A stretch of 64,000 nucleotides of DNA from Sinorhizobium meliloti (GCF_035610345.1 NZ_CP141215.1:150827-214826); one strand, 5' to 3'; counted from the first letter of the stretch, positions 26,212 through 35,321 are shown. Notes: a model not told the origin generated them from the letters alone. Numbers and translations are program-made.

Positions 26212-27207
26212 TTAGTCTCCTGTCCGTTTGAATTCTGCGTAAAGCTCATCGAGCTTACCTGTGAGAAACTCCCCGAAGGCGGGCGCTTCGTCGGCTTTAA
26301 GCGCCAACGTGTACGTCTTTCCATCGGCCTTGATGCTACCTCTCAGTGCTTTCCCCTCTCGTGGCCTCCATGTTTTTGAGGCCGGCTTTGCTGCCTTTCC
26401 GAGTAGCTCGCTCAGCGCCAAATCAAAGCGTTTGTCGCTGTCCGCTCCCGAGAAAGCTTCAGAAGCGAACAAGGCCTCCAGCTTCGGCAACGTTCTCTCG
26501 GAGTAAACCTCAGAGAACGCAATCCACTTTCTCCGCCCATATGCGGGGGTATTACCGATCTGCTTAATGACGGGCGCTGGAATGGACGACGCAACCGAAA
26601 TCATCTTCGAGAGTTCGGTCTTGTCCGTTGTGAGTGCCTTCATGATTACGGCGCGCTTGAAGCCACGCTCTTCGAGAGTATGCGCGAAGGTGGCTTTTTC
26701 GATGTAAGTCAGGTTGCTGCGAGCGGTGTTTTCCACGCCTTGCGCGACAACCAACTCCTCGTCGGCAATCTCCTTCACGACGGCCTTCACACGAACCTTC
26801 AGGAGGCGAGCCGCCCTAAGCCGACGATGACCGTAGGCTACCTGGTAGCGATCTTCCCGCTCCGGATGTGGGCGGACCAGAATTGGAACCTCCTGGCCGC
26901 TCTCTGCAATCGATTGCACAAAAGGATCATCTTCCGTAAGCGCGAGGTCCCCGATCCTATCTCGCACAAAGGAATCGTCGATGAGCTCTGGGTCGAGATC
27001 CTGAACGCGAAGCCCGGCGATCAAGGCTTCCTGCATCGCCCTCGCCTCTTCCTCCATCTTGCCCAGCGTCAAAGCCATTGAGCGGACCGGGCCTGCAGGG
27101 CCGCGTTCCGCTTCCTTCTCCTCTTCGAAGTTGGCCATGGCCAACTCTTCGACAGCGTCACCGAAAATGCCCTTAAGAGTGCTCCTTCTGCTCATACACG
27201 TCCCCAT
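26212..27207 (-). CDS. repB: Plasmid partitioning protein RepB (ParB family)
   Basis: A 331-residue ParB-type centromere-binding protein. Motifs include VPILVRPHPEREDRYQVAYGHRRLRA (the ParB/Srx CTPase-nuclease box, with GHRR), VAQGVENTARSNLTYIEKATFA and the HTH region ELSKMISVASSIPAPVIKQIG. It acts with RepA to segregate the plasmid and to repress the operon. The start overlaps the end of repA by 16 bases, as usual for these operons. A 16-base parS-like palindrome lies within its own 5' coding region at 27130-27145. Confidence 0.92.
   Translation of the reverse strand: MGTCMSRRSTLKGIFGDAVEELAMANFEEEKEAERGPAGPVRSMALTLGKMEEEARAMQEALIAGLRVQDLDPELIDDSFVRDRIGDLALTEDDPFVQSIAESGQEVPILVRPHPEREDRYQVAYGHRRLRAARLLKVRVKAVVKEIADEELVVAQGVENTARSNLTYIEKATFAHTLEERGFKRAVIMKALTTDKTELSKMISVASSIPAPVIKQIGNTPAYGRRKWIAFSEVYSERTLPKLEALFASEAFSGADSDKRFDLALSELLGKAAKPASKTWRPREGKALRGSIKADGKTYTLALKADEAPAFGEFLTGKLDELYAEFKRTGD
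27130..27145. other. parS-like centromere site 1 (inside repB)
   Basis: GTTGGCCATGGCCAAC is a perfect 16-base palindrome, identical to the copy at 28511-28526, with matching flanks (AA before, TC after). It fits the GTT-N10-AAC frame of repABC partition sites, though the centre is AT where published sites usually have GC. Here it encodes part of the N-terminus of RepB. Confidence 0.75.
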
Positions 27208-28388
27208 GTTTTGTGAACCTCGGCGAGAACTTCGCCGTTGGCCGCATTCACGGATTCCAGAGCCCGGTCATAAGTCGACTTGCGAACCTGGCCTTTCTCA
27301 ATTTCATAAAGCGTCTGTTTGGTCAGCCCTGCGTCCGCAATTGACGTTGACTTAAGAACAGTGGCCGTCAGCACATCCGTGCCGAACAGGCTGCGCAGAA
27401 GCCCGACGATCTGCGACTGCGGCGCATCGAATGGCTCGTGCCGAGTTACTACATACTTGATGAAGTCGTGCTGAAGGTCGCCGCCTGCCTTCCTGACTAC
27501 CGAAAGCAGGTCTGATGTCATGAGCAGAAACTGAGACATCGAAGCGACGTCGACCATTTGAGGGTGAATTGTGATGAGAAGAGAGGTGGCGGCGCAGACC
27601 GCGCCCAGCGTCAGGTAACCGAGCTGCGGCGGGCAATCTATAACCACCAGGTCGTAATCCTGTTCAACCTCCGCAATCGCCGCTCCCACGCGCTTAAAGA
27701 ACACTTCGCCATTTCGTGAGCGCTCGTTCAACGCCCGCGGAGTATCATGCTCGTACTCCATAAGCTCAAGATTTCCGGGCACGAGGTCGAGGCCGTCGAA
27801 ATAGGTCTTTCTGATGATCTCCTTCAGTGGCCGCCGCTTCTCGTCGTACCTAATCGCTCCATAAAGCGTCTCGCCGTCGTCGACATCAAACTCCGGCTGC
27901 ACCCCAAGCATGGACGTCAACGAGGCTTGCGGATCGAGATCGACCGCCAGCACCCGATAACCGGCCAGGGCAAGATATTGAGCCAGGTATAAGGTAGTCG
28001 TGGTCTTTGCAGATCCACCCTTGAAATTCGTAACCGCAATCGTCTGAAGCTTCTCAACCGGCCGCCTTCGCGGGAGATAGGTGAGGGCGTCCTTCGGCTT
28101 TATCGATGCCATGTGGTGGCGCAGCTCGTTTATTTGAGCAAGGGTGTAGGATCGCCTGCCGTTTGACGAGACCTCCGGTGTCGGGCCCTTGCCATCGATC
28201 GAGAGCTGGCGGAGATAGCCGTCTGAGACACCTACCATCTGGGCAGCTTCACCAGATGTAAACGTTCTGAGTGTCTTCTGCGATAGCGGCGGAAACAAAC
28301 GCTCACGCAGAAGCTTCAGCTGCCTGGAAAGCTGTTTCGCGTGCCGCTCAATGCGGACATCTGTCGTTGAGACGTTTTGAACATTCAC
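27192..28388 (-). CDS. repA: Plasmid partitioning ATPase RepA (ParA family)
   Basis: A 398-residue ParA-type ATPase and first gene of the operon. An N-terminal HTH (FTSGEAAQMVGVSDGYLRQLS) precedes the deviant Walker A box FKGGSAKTTTTLYLA, then VLAVDLDPQASLTSMLG and VVIDCPPQLGYLTLGAV. RepA with RepB partitions the plasmid and autorepresses repABC. The start at 28388 lies 123 bases from the second parS-like site, so the promoter and operator fit in the 28389-28530 segment. Confidence 0.93.
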   Translation of the reverse strand: MNVQNVSTTDVRIERHAKQLSRQLKLLRERLFPPLSQKTLRTFTSGEAAQMVGVSDGYLRQLSIDGKGPTPEVSSNGRRSYTLAQINELRHHMASIKPKDALTYLPRRRPVEKLQTIAVTNFKGGSAKTTTTLYLAQYLALAGYRVLAVDLDPQASLTSMLGVQPEFDVDDGETLYGAIRYDEKRRPLKEIIRKTYFDGLDLVPGNLELMEYEHDTPRALNERSRNGEVFFKRVGAAIAEVEQDYDLVVIDCPPQLGYLTLGAVCAATSLLITIHPQMVDVASMSQFLLMTSDLLSVVRKAGGDLQHDFIKYVVTRHEPFDAPQSQIVGLLRSLFGTDVLTATVLKSTSIADAGLTKQTLYEIEKGQVRKSTYDRALESVNAANGEVLAEVHKTWGRV

Positions 28389-28510
28389 GTGAGGTATTTC
28401 CTTCCGATGCGCTTTCTATGCGTCTTTCCCGTAAAAAGCGTATTGAAAGATGCCATGATTCGGAAATCTCGGCAACGAGCCGTTTACATAGCCAGCAAAA
28501 ACTCAAAAAA

Positions 28511-28526
28511 GTTGGCCATGGCCAAC
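28511..28526. other. parS-like centromere site 2 (upstream of repA)
   Basis: A second, identical copy of the 16-base palindrome GTTGGCCATGGCCAAC, 123 bases before the repA start. Two exact copies at the two ends of the par genes are strong evidence for the RepB-binding centromere and operator. Confidence 0.78.
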
Positions 28527-28615
28527 TCGAATCGATCGACAATGCCTGCCGCAGTAGCGGCAAGATCCACAGACACCTTCCGTTCAAGCGCGAAACTAAC
28601 CTAAGGTCCGGCCAA

Positions 28616-28895
28616 TCACTGCGAGGGCGCCCTTTGCAGTCCGTGCAGATAGTCGGCTGCTGTCTGAGCCTTGGCGGCCGCCGTGATGATCGCGCGCTTG
28701 TCGTTCTTTAGCACCTCGAGCCAGCTTTCCAGGTAGGTCGCGGTGTTGTCGCGAGGATCGTGGGCCACTCCAAGATCAGCGCAGAGGAACGAAGCGGAGA
28801 GCTCGGCTACCAGCTCCTCAATCGCGCAGCTTTCACTGCCGAATCGGCCGCTCAAGTCACGGTCCAGGCGATGCTTTGCGCCTGACCAATGCGAC
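28616..28895 (-). pseudogene. ardC: ArdC antirestriction protein, C-terminal part (interrupted gene)
   Basis: On the minus strand from 28895 the frame reads SHWSGAKHRLDRDLSGRFGSE, then IEELVAELSASFLCADLG, ATYLESWLEVLKNDKRAI and DYLHGLQ to the stop at 28616. This is the C-terminal third of ArdC (zincin-like, DUF1738 type). The N-terminal part lies at 34603-35205, 5.7 kb away, separated by a mobile element. The joined reading frame would be intact: the codons TCG CAT (Ser-His of HEMSH) are duplicated on both sides. Confidence 0.85.
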
Positions 28896-29012
28896 TTATG
28901 CCGATATCGGCATAATGGCCATTATGCCGTAAGCCGGATTATGCCGCATGGCCGATTATCAAGGCGGCGGCGCCTCCATTCGGCCATGCGGCGGTTCGGC
29001 ATAATCAGAGCG
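28896..29012. repeat. Left inverted-repeat end of the RIT element
   Basis: Outer block with three ATTATGCC/GGCATAAT-type units, then a GGATTATGCCGCATGGCC core, a less conserved spacer and an inner block GGTTCGGCATAATCAGAGC. The inner block contains the stop codon of the third recombinase. Compared with the right end it has about 27 extra outer bases. Confidence 0.75.
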
Positions 29013-29997
29013 ATTCAAGGAACACAAGCAGTTCGTCGTTGGGACGATACCGCCCAGGATGGGCTTCTGGTCTGGCGACCTGAGAGAGCGCCTTTTCCTT
29101 GAGCCGCATGTCGGCGTGGATATAGATCTGGGTCGTCTCCACGGATTCATGCCCAAGCCAGAGCGCGATCACGGATTGGTCTACTCCGTGATGAAGCAGT
29201 TCCATCGCCGTGCTGTGCCGCAAAGTATGCGGCGTAACACGTTTGCTTGCGAGGCTTGGACACGTTCGGGATGCCGTGAGGCAGTGCTTGCGCACCAGAT
29301 GTTCAAGCGCATCACGACTGAGCCGCTCGCCCCGGATCGAGGGGAACAGGGGACTATCGCTGTCACGTCGCTCCCCAATCCAGCCCTGGATCAGTTTTGC
29401 CGTGTCGCGGCGAAGTGGAGTGCTGCGTTCTTTTCGCCCCTTGCCGACGCAACGGATGTGGGCGCCTGCGCCAAGGACCACGTCCTTGCAGCGCAGACTG
29501 ATCAGCTCGGATGCCCGCAATCCGGTCTGAAGCGCAAGCAAGAGCAGGGCGTGATCACGCCGCCCCACCCACGTTGTTCGATCCGGCGCGACCAGCAGCG
29601 CGGCTATCTCCTGTGCGTCGAGGAACGTCACGCTACGCTTCACGTATCGCTTGCTTGGCATCGAGAGAATGCGCTGGCAATGGAGAAGCCAGGTCGGATC
29701 GGTCATCGCGACGTATCGGAAGAATGAACGGATCGCAGCAAGGCGCGCATTGCGAGTTCGAGCCGTGTTACCACGCGTCGTTTCAACGTGGCTCAGGAAG
29801 TCGGCGACAAGATCGGCGTCGAGATCTTCGATCGTAAGCTTCGTGGGCGGCTTCCCACACCGTGAACCAGCGTAACGGATCAACAACCGGAATGTGTCCC
29901 GGTAGCCGGCGATGGTGTGCTGGCTTGCCTCCATTTGTGTGCAGAGCCGGTCAGTGAAGAAGCGCTGGATTAGCGCAGGGAAGTTGGTCGCCTTCAT
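29005..29997 (-). CDS. Tyrosine recombinase, third gene of the trio (RitC-like)
   Basis: A 330-residue integrase starting at ATG 29997, which overlaps the stop of the preceding recombinase (ATGA). It has a core-binding N-terminal domain and complete catalytic residues: TGLRASELISLRCKD, the box PHTLRHSTAMELL, GHESVETTQ and the nucleophile in IYIHAD. The C-terminal tail NDELLVFLESL ends inside the inverted repeat, and a copy of a closely similar tail is found at the opposite end of the element. Confidence 0.88.
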   Translation of the reverse strand: MKATNFPALIQRFFTDRLCTQMEASQHTIAGYRDTFRLLIRYAGSRCGKPPTKLTIEDLDADLVADFLSHVETTRGNTARTRNARLAAIRSFFRYVAMTDPTWLLHCQRILSMPSKRYVKRSVTFLDAQEIAALLVAPDRTTWVGRRDHALLLLALQTGLRASELISLRCKDVVLGAGAHIRCVGKGRKERSTPLRRDTAKLIQGWIGERRDSDSPLFPSIRGERLSRDALEHLVRKHCLTASRTCPSLASKRVTPHTLRHSTAMELLHHGVDQSVIALWLGHESVETTQIYIHADMRLKEKALSQVARPEAHPGRYRPNDELLVFLESL

Positions 29998-30932
29998 TGC
30001 TCCCCCTCCGCCGCGCTCGTTATCCGAGCGGCAGCTAATTCCAGCAATTCCGGGACCGCTTCCAGGTACCAATAGGTATCGGTCGGGCTCGCGTGACCGA
30101 GCCAGGTCGTGAGTTTGATCATCTCGCGGCCCACATCGTGGCCGGATCGATACCAGTTTAGCATCGTCCGAACCGCGAAGGTGTGGCGAAGGTCGTGGAT
30201 GCGCGGCCCGCGTCCATGGCGCTTGTAATCCTGCCTGGGCCTCAAACCGATCTGCTGGCAGACCAGCGCGAAGTTGTAGCGTGCGCCGCAATCGCCGAGA
30301 CGATGGCCCTTACACGCGACAAATAGGGCCTCCGATCTGCGCCCCAATAGCCGGTCCCGCTCACGCCCATAGCTTTCCAGTTTTTGCGCTACAGTTGGAT
30401 CCAGCGGCAATAGTCGTTCCTTGCCGAGTTTTCCGAAGCGAACACGAAGGACGCCGGTTTCAATATCAAGATCGGTCTGGTCGAGACGCAGGGCTTCATT
30501 GATCCGAAGTCCCGTCACGGCGATCAGGCCGAAGAGCGTCGAGCAGGTCAAGCCGCGCATGCCGTAAACCGATGGCAACGATCGGGCATGCTCGATAATC
30601 GCAATGATTTCGGCGTCGCTGTAAATGTGTGGATGTACCCGTTGAACATGACCAGGCACCAACCCTTGGGGCGGCACCTCGTGCCGCGGATCCGTCCCGT
30701 GCAGCCAGGCGGCAAATTGACGAGCCACCCGGAAGCGAGCGCCCCGTGTTCCGGCACTGGCGGAGGGGAGGCTCTCCAGCCAACGCATGATCAATCTGGT
30801 GTCGATGTCCTCCGCGCCATCGTTGTCGACAAAGGCGGCGAAGCGACGCAAAATGCGTTCGTCCGTACTCAGATCGGCGCCCAGCCGTCTTCTGATGCTC
30901 AGGTAGCGGTCCTGTTCGGCAAGGAGGCTCAT
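29994..30932 (-). CDS. Tyrosine recombinase, second gene of the trio (RitB-like)
   Basis: A 312-residue integrase. The start ATG 30932 overlaps the stop of the first recombinase (in its shifted frame), and its own stop overlaps the third, so all three are coupled. Catalytic motifs are present: TGLRINEALRLDQTDL, the H-x-x-R box in IHDLRHTFAVRTML, LGHASPTDT and the tyrosine in YWYLEAV. The frame extends to 31115 upstream but that region belongs to the first recombinase. Confidence 0.88.
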   Translation of the reverse strand: MSLLAEQDRYLSIRRRLGADLSTDERILRRFAAFVDNDGAEDIDTRLIMRWLESLPSASAGTRGARFRVARQFAAWLHGTDPRHEVPPQGLVPGHVQRVHPHIYSDAEIIAIIEHARSLPSVYGMRGLTCSTLFGLIAVTGLRINEALRLDQTDLDIETGVLRVRFGKLGKERLLPLDPTVAQKLESYGRERDRLLGRRSEALFVACKGHRLGDCGARYNFALVCQQIGLRPRQDYKRHGRGPRIHDLRHTFAVRTMLNWYRSGHDVGREMIKLTTWLGHASPTDTYWYLEAVPELLELAAARITSAAEGEQ

Positions 30933-32148
30933 CGTGCTACCTCCGCGATCGGCCAAGGCTGGGCGATGGAGCGCAATCCATCCGTATCGAGTTTCGCATA
31001 GATCATCGTTGTTGCACGCGATCGATGCCGCAGCAGACCCCGATCTCCTCCAGCGAAGCACCGGACCGAACCAGATTTGTCGCAAGGCTGTGACGCAGAA
31101 CATGCGATCCGACATAGGGTGTCGGCGGCTTCACTCCGGTCGCCGCGAACGCTTCCCGCAAAATCGAGTTGATGATTTGGCTATCCTTGAACGGACGGTT
31201 CGGCGCCCGATGGCTCACTAACAGCGTGCGGATTGTCGTTGAAGTCCGCTCCTCGCGCAAATACCTGCTGATGGCTTCGCCAACGTCCGACGGGATTGGC
31301 AGCCGGTCATGACGTTTTCCCTTTCCGCGAACCAGAAGCTCGCCGGCCCGCCAGTCGATGTCATCGAGTTGGACCGCCATGACCTCGGGCGCGCGCATGC
31401 CGAGCCTCGCCATCAACAGCAACATGGCGTAGTCGCGGGCGCCTCGCCGCGGATTGGTTGCGACAGATGCCAGCACAGCCTCCACTTCATCGGGCGACAG
31501 ATATCGCGGAAGCCTCGCCCCCCAGGGCTTGTGTACCCTAGGTACGCAGAGTGAGAGGTTCGTGGGGATGAGCCCCTGAGCGAACAGATACTGGAAGAAG
31601 CTGCGCAAGTGCGAGGATAACGTCTTGTCTCGGTAGGGCGTCTTGCGTCCGATAACATGCTCCATGAACGCCACGACATCGCGAGCGTTCAAGATCGCGA
31701 GATCGAGCATCTGGTCCCCGAAGCGGTGAGCGAGGAAGCGAGCCGCGAATCCCAGCACATGTTTGACGGACCGTGGGCTGAGGCCGCGTTGCCGCTCGAG
31801 GTAGGTTTCGAGGTCGCCCAGGAGCTCTTGGCGTTCGGCTTGAGCAGCAGTGAGCGACGGGCGTGTCGCCACGCCTATTTCAATCAGATGCTCGACGAAC
31901 AGCCCGGCAAGATTGGCAACCTTGATCTGGGCTTTGGGTGTCGTTGGCAATCGCCGTCCTAATTCGACGGCAATATCTGCCGTCAGTGCCGAAGGCGCGA
32001 TGCCTTCCACATCCAGCAATCGGCCAAAGCACCGGAGGTGATAGCGATAATTCTCCAGCGTCGCGGGCTTATAATTCCTCGCGGAAAAACTTTGCTCGAA
32101 TGACGCTAAGTACGGGTCAAGGCAGGTGGCTTTGTCGAATATTCTCAT
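30929..32148 (-). pseudogene. Tyrosine recombinase, first gene of the trio (RitA-like), frameshifted near its 3' end
   Basis: ATG 32148 is preceded by AAGGAG at a 7-base spacing. The protein has RDYAMLLLMARLGMRAPEVM with the first Arg and SHVLRHSLATNLVRSG with the H-x-x-R box. After LEEIG, near 31036-31041, the reading frame shifts; the expected end LLRHRSRATTMIYAKLDT, which holds the catalytic tyrosine, continues in another frame to a TGA at 30931-30929 that overlaps the next start. As read, the protein ends at 31003 and lacks its nucleophile. Either the gene is dead or one base is wrong in the sequence. Confidence 0.8.
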
Positions 32149-32405
32149 TTCAGTGCTCCTTGTTGTCGGAGCACGAAGCTTCATTGTTTCCGTCTCTATG
32201 TAACTACTGGTCGGCTCCCGCCTTGGTGACCGTACAAACTAGCCAAAGACCACCTATTTGGTCATCGAACCTTACACTTCAATGGGCGCGCGCAGTGCGC
32301 GATAGCTTTTGGTGCCTGTCGAGAATTTCGATGTTGAGGAAGTTGATGTTTGACAGATCATTATTGCTATTTCAAATATGGATTTATCACGCGTAGGATA
32401 GATCG

Positions 32406-32666
32406 ATGATTACCGCCGCCCAAATGCGTGCCGCACGTGCGCTTCTCGGCATCGACCAAAAGACCCTGGCCGAGCTGTCCGGACTTTCCATTCCGACGAT
32501 CCAACGGATGGAATCGAGCAGTGGCAATGTTCGGGGCGTGGTAGAGAGCTTGACCAGGGTAATCACGGCACTTGAACTCGCGGGCATCGAACTGATCGGT
32601 GAGGGGGCTGCCAGTCCGGCGGGAGGTCGCGGCGTTCGATTGAAGTCCTCATCCACGACATCCTGA
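32406..32666 (+). CDS. Xre-family HTH transcriptional regulator
   Basis: An 86-residue protein with a Cro/C1-type helix-turn-helix: AAQMRAARALLGIDQKTLAEL then SIPTIQRMESSSGNVRG and a helix TRVITALELAGIELI. Small Xre proteins like this often precede SulP transporter genes in Rhizobiales. It is divergent from the recombinase trio across a 257-base gap (32149-32405) that must hold both promoters, and 60 bases upstream of the SulP gene, so it is the likely regulator of the cargo. Confidence 0.8.
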   Translation: MITAAQMRAARALLGIDQKTLAELSGLSIPTIQRMESSSGNVRGVVESLTRVITALELAGIELIGEGAASPAGGRGVRLKSSSTTS

Positions 32667-32726
32667 ATCAATCCGCGACGGCGACCGCCGACGATAAGCC
32701 GACGATCCCGCCGCTTCCTACTCAAG

Positions 32727-34472
32727 GTGCGGCAACAAGTGAAAGTATCGACAGACAGACAGAGCGAAGCGCCGGGCTTTGCTGAACTCTACACTCCAAA
32801 ATTTCTTACAATCCTGCGCGAAGGCTACGGATTGCCCCACTTGCGCGCCGATGCAATAGCGGGACTTACCGTCGCCATCGTAGCGTTGCCACTGTCGATG
32901 GCCATCGCCATTGCCTCGGGCGCAACGCCCGCGCAGGGGCTATATTCGGCAATCGTCGGTGGGTTCTTCGTCTCATTGTTCGGAGGATCGCGATTTCAGA
33001 TAGGCGGCCCGGCCGGGGCCTTTATCGTGTTGGTCGCCGCAACAGTCGCTCAACACGGCATGGATGGCTTAATCCTGGCAACCTTCCTTTCAGGTTTGAT
33101 GCTCACCGCAGTTGGCCTCCTGCGGTTCGGAACATTCATAAAGTTCATTCCCTTCCCGGTAACGGTGGGCTTTACGGCAGGGATTGCCGTGATCATCTTT
33201 GCCAGCCAGATCAAGGACCTTTTCGGTCTGACTTTGGACCATGAACCAGGAGAGCTCCTTCAGAAGCTCCCAGTGCTGTGGGGAGCAAAGGACAGCGTTG
33301 CGTCTGGCGCGGTCGGGATCTCTATCACTACCATTGCGGTCATTCTCGGATTACGCCGCTGGCGACCGCGCTGGCCGGGGATGCTGATCGCTGTTGCCCT
33401 GAGCTCAACCGCAACAGCATTGCTTGCCCTGCCTGTCGAGACGATTGGAACCAAGTTTGGCGGAATCCCCTCTGCACTGCCTTTCCCGCAACTGCCTGAT
33501 CTCTCGATGGACAGGATTGTAGCGGTTCTGCCAGCCGCACTGTCCTTCACCTTGCTAGGGTCCATAGAATCGCTGCTATCAGCCGTAGTTGCGGATGGCA
33601 TGACTGGTCGACGACACCGTTCCAACTGCGAGCTTGTTGCTCAGGGTGCGGCAAATATCGGTGCCTCGCTGTTCGGCGGCTTCTGTGTGACGGGCACCAT
33701 TGCCCGTACCGCTACCAACATACGCGCTGGAGCGCACGGGCCAGTCGCCGGAATGTTGCATTCAGCATTTCTTCTTATTTTCATGGTGATCGCGGCACCG
33801 CTCGCTGCATATATCCCATTAGCAGCTCTGGCGGGCGTGCTGGCAGTCGTTGCCTGGAACATGATCGAAAAGCCTGCAATCGCGATCTTGCTGCGCTCGG
33901 GTTGGGGCGAAGCAACCGTATTGGGGGCGACATTCTTCCTGACAGTATTCCGGGATTTGAGTGAGGCGATTGTCGTTGGGTTCGCTCTTGGCTCAGTGCT
34001 CTTTATTCACCGTATGAGCCGAACAACCGCAGTCACCACCCATGTACCGTTCGTGGCGCGCGACGAAGCCGATGACGCCCATCCACGCAAAGCCTACAAT
34101 GAATCTGCTGCTGCGAACCCCGATGTTGTCGTCTACCGGATAACCGGTGCTCTCTTCTTCGGCGCGACAGCATCAATCGGCTCTGTTCTCGACCGCATTC
34201 AGGACAACCAAAAGGCACTGGTCGTCGATTTCTCCGCGGTGCCGTTTCTGGACTCGACCGGCGCCAACATGATCGAGGGCCTAGCGCACAAGGCTCACAA
34301 GCATGGTGTGACCCTGTGGCTCACCGGAACCACTCGCGATATCCGGCGTGTCTTGCTGAAGCATGAAATAAAGAGGCCACTGGTACGTTACGCGGCCACA
34401 GTCGAAGCTGCCATATCAGCTTTGCAACGCGCGCGTACAACCTTGAGGGCAGGACCAACACAAGCAGCATGA
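32727..34472 (+). CDS. SulP-family inorganic anion transporter with STAS domain
   Basis: A 581-residue membrane transporter. Hydrophobic segments fill residues about 40-430, beginning with DAIAGLTVAIVALPLSMAIA, the conserved first part of SulP, followed by GLYSAIVGGFFVSLFGGS and FQIGGPAGAF. The C-terminal cytoplasmic STAS domain is recognisable (VVYRITGALFFGATASI, then VDFSAVPFLDSTGANMIEGL). Family members carry sulfate, bicarbonate or other anions, usually by proton or sodium coupling; the substrate is unclear here. It starts at GTG 32727 and is the main cargo of the RIT-type element. Confidence 0.9.
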   Translation: MRQQVKVSTDRQSEAPGFAELYTPKFLTILREGYGLPHLRADAIAGLTVAIVALPLSMAIAIASGATPAQGLYSAIVGGFFVSLFGGSRFQIGGPAGAFIVLVAATVAQHGMDGLILATFLSGLMLTAVGLLRFGTFIKFIPFPVTVGFTAGIAVIIFASQIKDLFGLTLDHEPGELLQKLPVLWGAKDSVASGAVGISITTIAVILGLRRWRPRWPGMLIAVALSSTATALLALPVETIGTKFGGIPSALPFPQLPDLSMDRIVAVLPAALSFTLLGSIESLLSAVVADGMTGRRHRSNCELVAQGAANIGASLFGGFCVTGTIARTATNIRAGAHGPVAGMLHSAFLLIFMVIAAPLAAYIPLAALAGVLAVVAWNMIEKPAIAILLRSGWGEATVLGATFFLTVFRDLSEAIVVGFALGSVLFIHRMSRTTAVTTHVPFVARDEADDAHPRKAYNESAAANPDVVVYRITGALFFGATASIGSVLDRIQDNQKALVVDFSAVPFLDSTGANMIEGLAHKAHKHGVTLWLTGTTRDIRRVLLKHEIKRPLVRYAATVEAAISALQRARTTLRAGPTQAA

Positions 34473-34475
34473 TCA

Positions 34476-34520
34476 GAACCCCCTCTCTACGAACTGCTCG
34501 CCTTCCTCGAAAAGCTCTGA
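34476..34520 (+). pseudogene. Relic of a second RitC-like C-terminal tail
   Basis: Directly after the SulP stop, plus-strand codons read PPLYELLAFLEKL and a TGA at 34518-34520 that runs into the right inverted repeat. This matches the tail NDELLVFLESL of the recombinase at the left end. It shows that the right end derives from a second RIT element in opposite orientation, now deleted except for its end. Confidence 0.6.
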
Positions 34521-34602
34521 TTATGCCGAACTGCCACATGGCCAGAAGCAGGCACAACAGCCGCCAAACTTGGCCATGCGGCATAATCCGGCGTACGGCA
34601 TA
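34512..34602. repeat. Right inverted-repeat end of the RIT element
   Basis: Read inward on the minus strand it has TATGCCGTACGCCGG, GGATTATGCCGCATGGCC, a variable spacer and the inner block AGTTCGGCATAATCAGAGC, closely matching the left end. It abuts the target duplication at 34603-34609. Confidence 0.75.
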
Positions 34603-35205
34603 ATGCGACATCTCGTGAAGCAAGGTCGAATAAAGGTGTACCTCGTCGATGAAGCGTGCCCGGTCAGGCATGAGAATGTCGTCCGGGGCGGGACGATAGC
34701 AGGCGGTCGTGCCGCCGTAGGTGACAGCCGCGCCGGTGTTGCGGACGAACGTCTCGACAGTCCCAAGATGCGGAACTGCCACTGCCGGCAGCTCCACGAC
34801 CGGTAGATAGAACCGGTCTGGAAGGTTCTCGATTTGCTCGATGTTGAAGGCGGGGTAGCCCTTGAGATAGGGGATTGCGCGTTCGTCGTCATCTTCGCGC
34901 TCCTTGGGGGTGAAGGTGCCGTATTTGACGACGAGGGAACCTTTCTCGCCCTTTCGTACCTGGCCGCCGAGATCCTGAGCTTGGCGGTAGATCATCCAGG
35001 TGTTTTCCTCGTAGCCGGCGAGCTCGCTTGCGAGCCACAGCATCAGGACATTGATCCCGCGATAGGCTTCGCCGGTGGCGCGGCGCGGAACGAGGGAGCC
35101 GCGGCTGTTTCCGCGCCGGGGCCGGATCCACGGCTTTGTTCCGGCTTCAAGCTGCTCGATGATGGCATCGGTGATGCGCTGATAGGCGTCCTCGATGCTC
35201 TGCAT
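34603..35205 (-). pseudogene. ardC: ArdC antirestriction protein, N-terminal part (interrupted gene)
   Basis: ATG 35205 begins MQSIEDAYQRITDAIIEQLE and continues through GTKPWIRPRRG, YRGINVLMLWLAS, QVRKGEKGSLVVKYG and AFNIEQIENLPDRFY to LYSTLLHEMSH, the zincin HExxH motif. The mobile element follows immediately. ArdC-type proteins combine a single-stranded DNA-binding N-terminus with a metalloprotease-like C-terminus and protect incoming plasmids against restriction. Without its C-terminus (28616-28895) the protein loses the rest of the active site. Confidence 0.87.
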
Positions 35206-35321
35206 TGCCGTCTCGTTCCGTTGGTTGACGGCAAAAAAAACGGAGATAGCTGAAGCGAGCCCATGCACCCGAAGGGCCGCAACAGAGTGGAGGACCGCGC
35301 CAGCGTTGCGTGGGGGAGGGG

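Larger units (their letters stand above)
28889..34609. mobile_element. RIT-type (recombinase-in-trio) element with SulP cargo, inserted in ardC
   Basis: The direct repeat ATGCGAC occurs at 28889-28895 and 34603-34609 and flanks a 5.7 kb insertion. The ends are related inverted repeats built of ATTATGCC/GGCATAAT units. Inside are three overlapping tyrosine recombinase genes transcribed toward the left end, the defining arrangement of RIT elements, plus a divergent HTH-SulP gene pair. Removing the insert and one repeat restores ArdC in frame. The first recombinase is frameshifted, so mobility now is doubtful. Confidence 0.8.

Noticed and set aside
28896..29012. Dispersed palindromes read as REP/BIME elements or a CRISPR-like array
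   Set aside because: The ATTATGCC units recur only at the two borders of the recombinase element as inverted ends and have no regular spacers.
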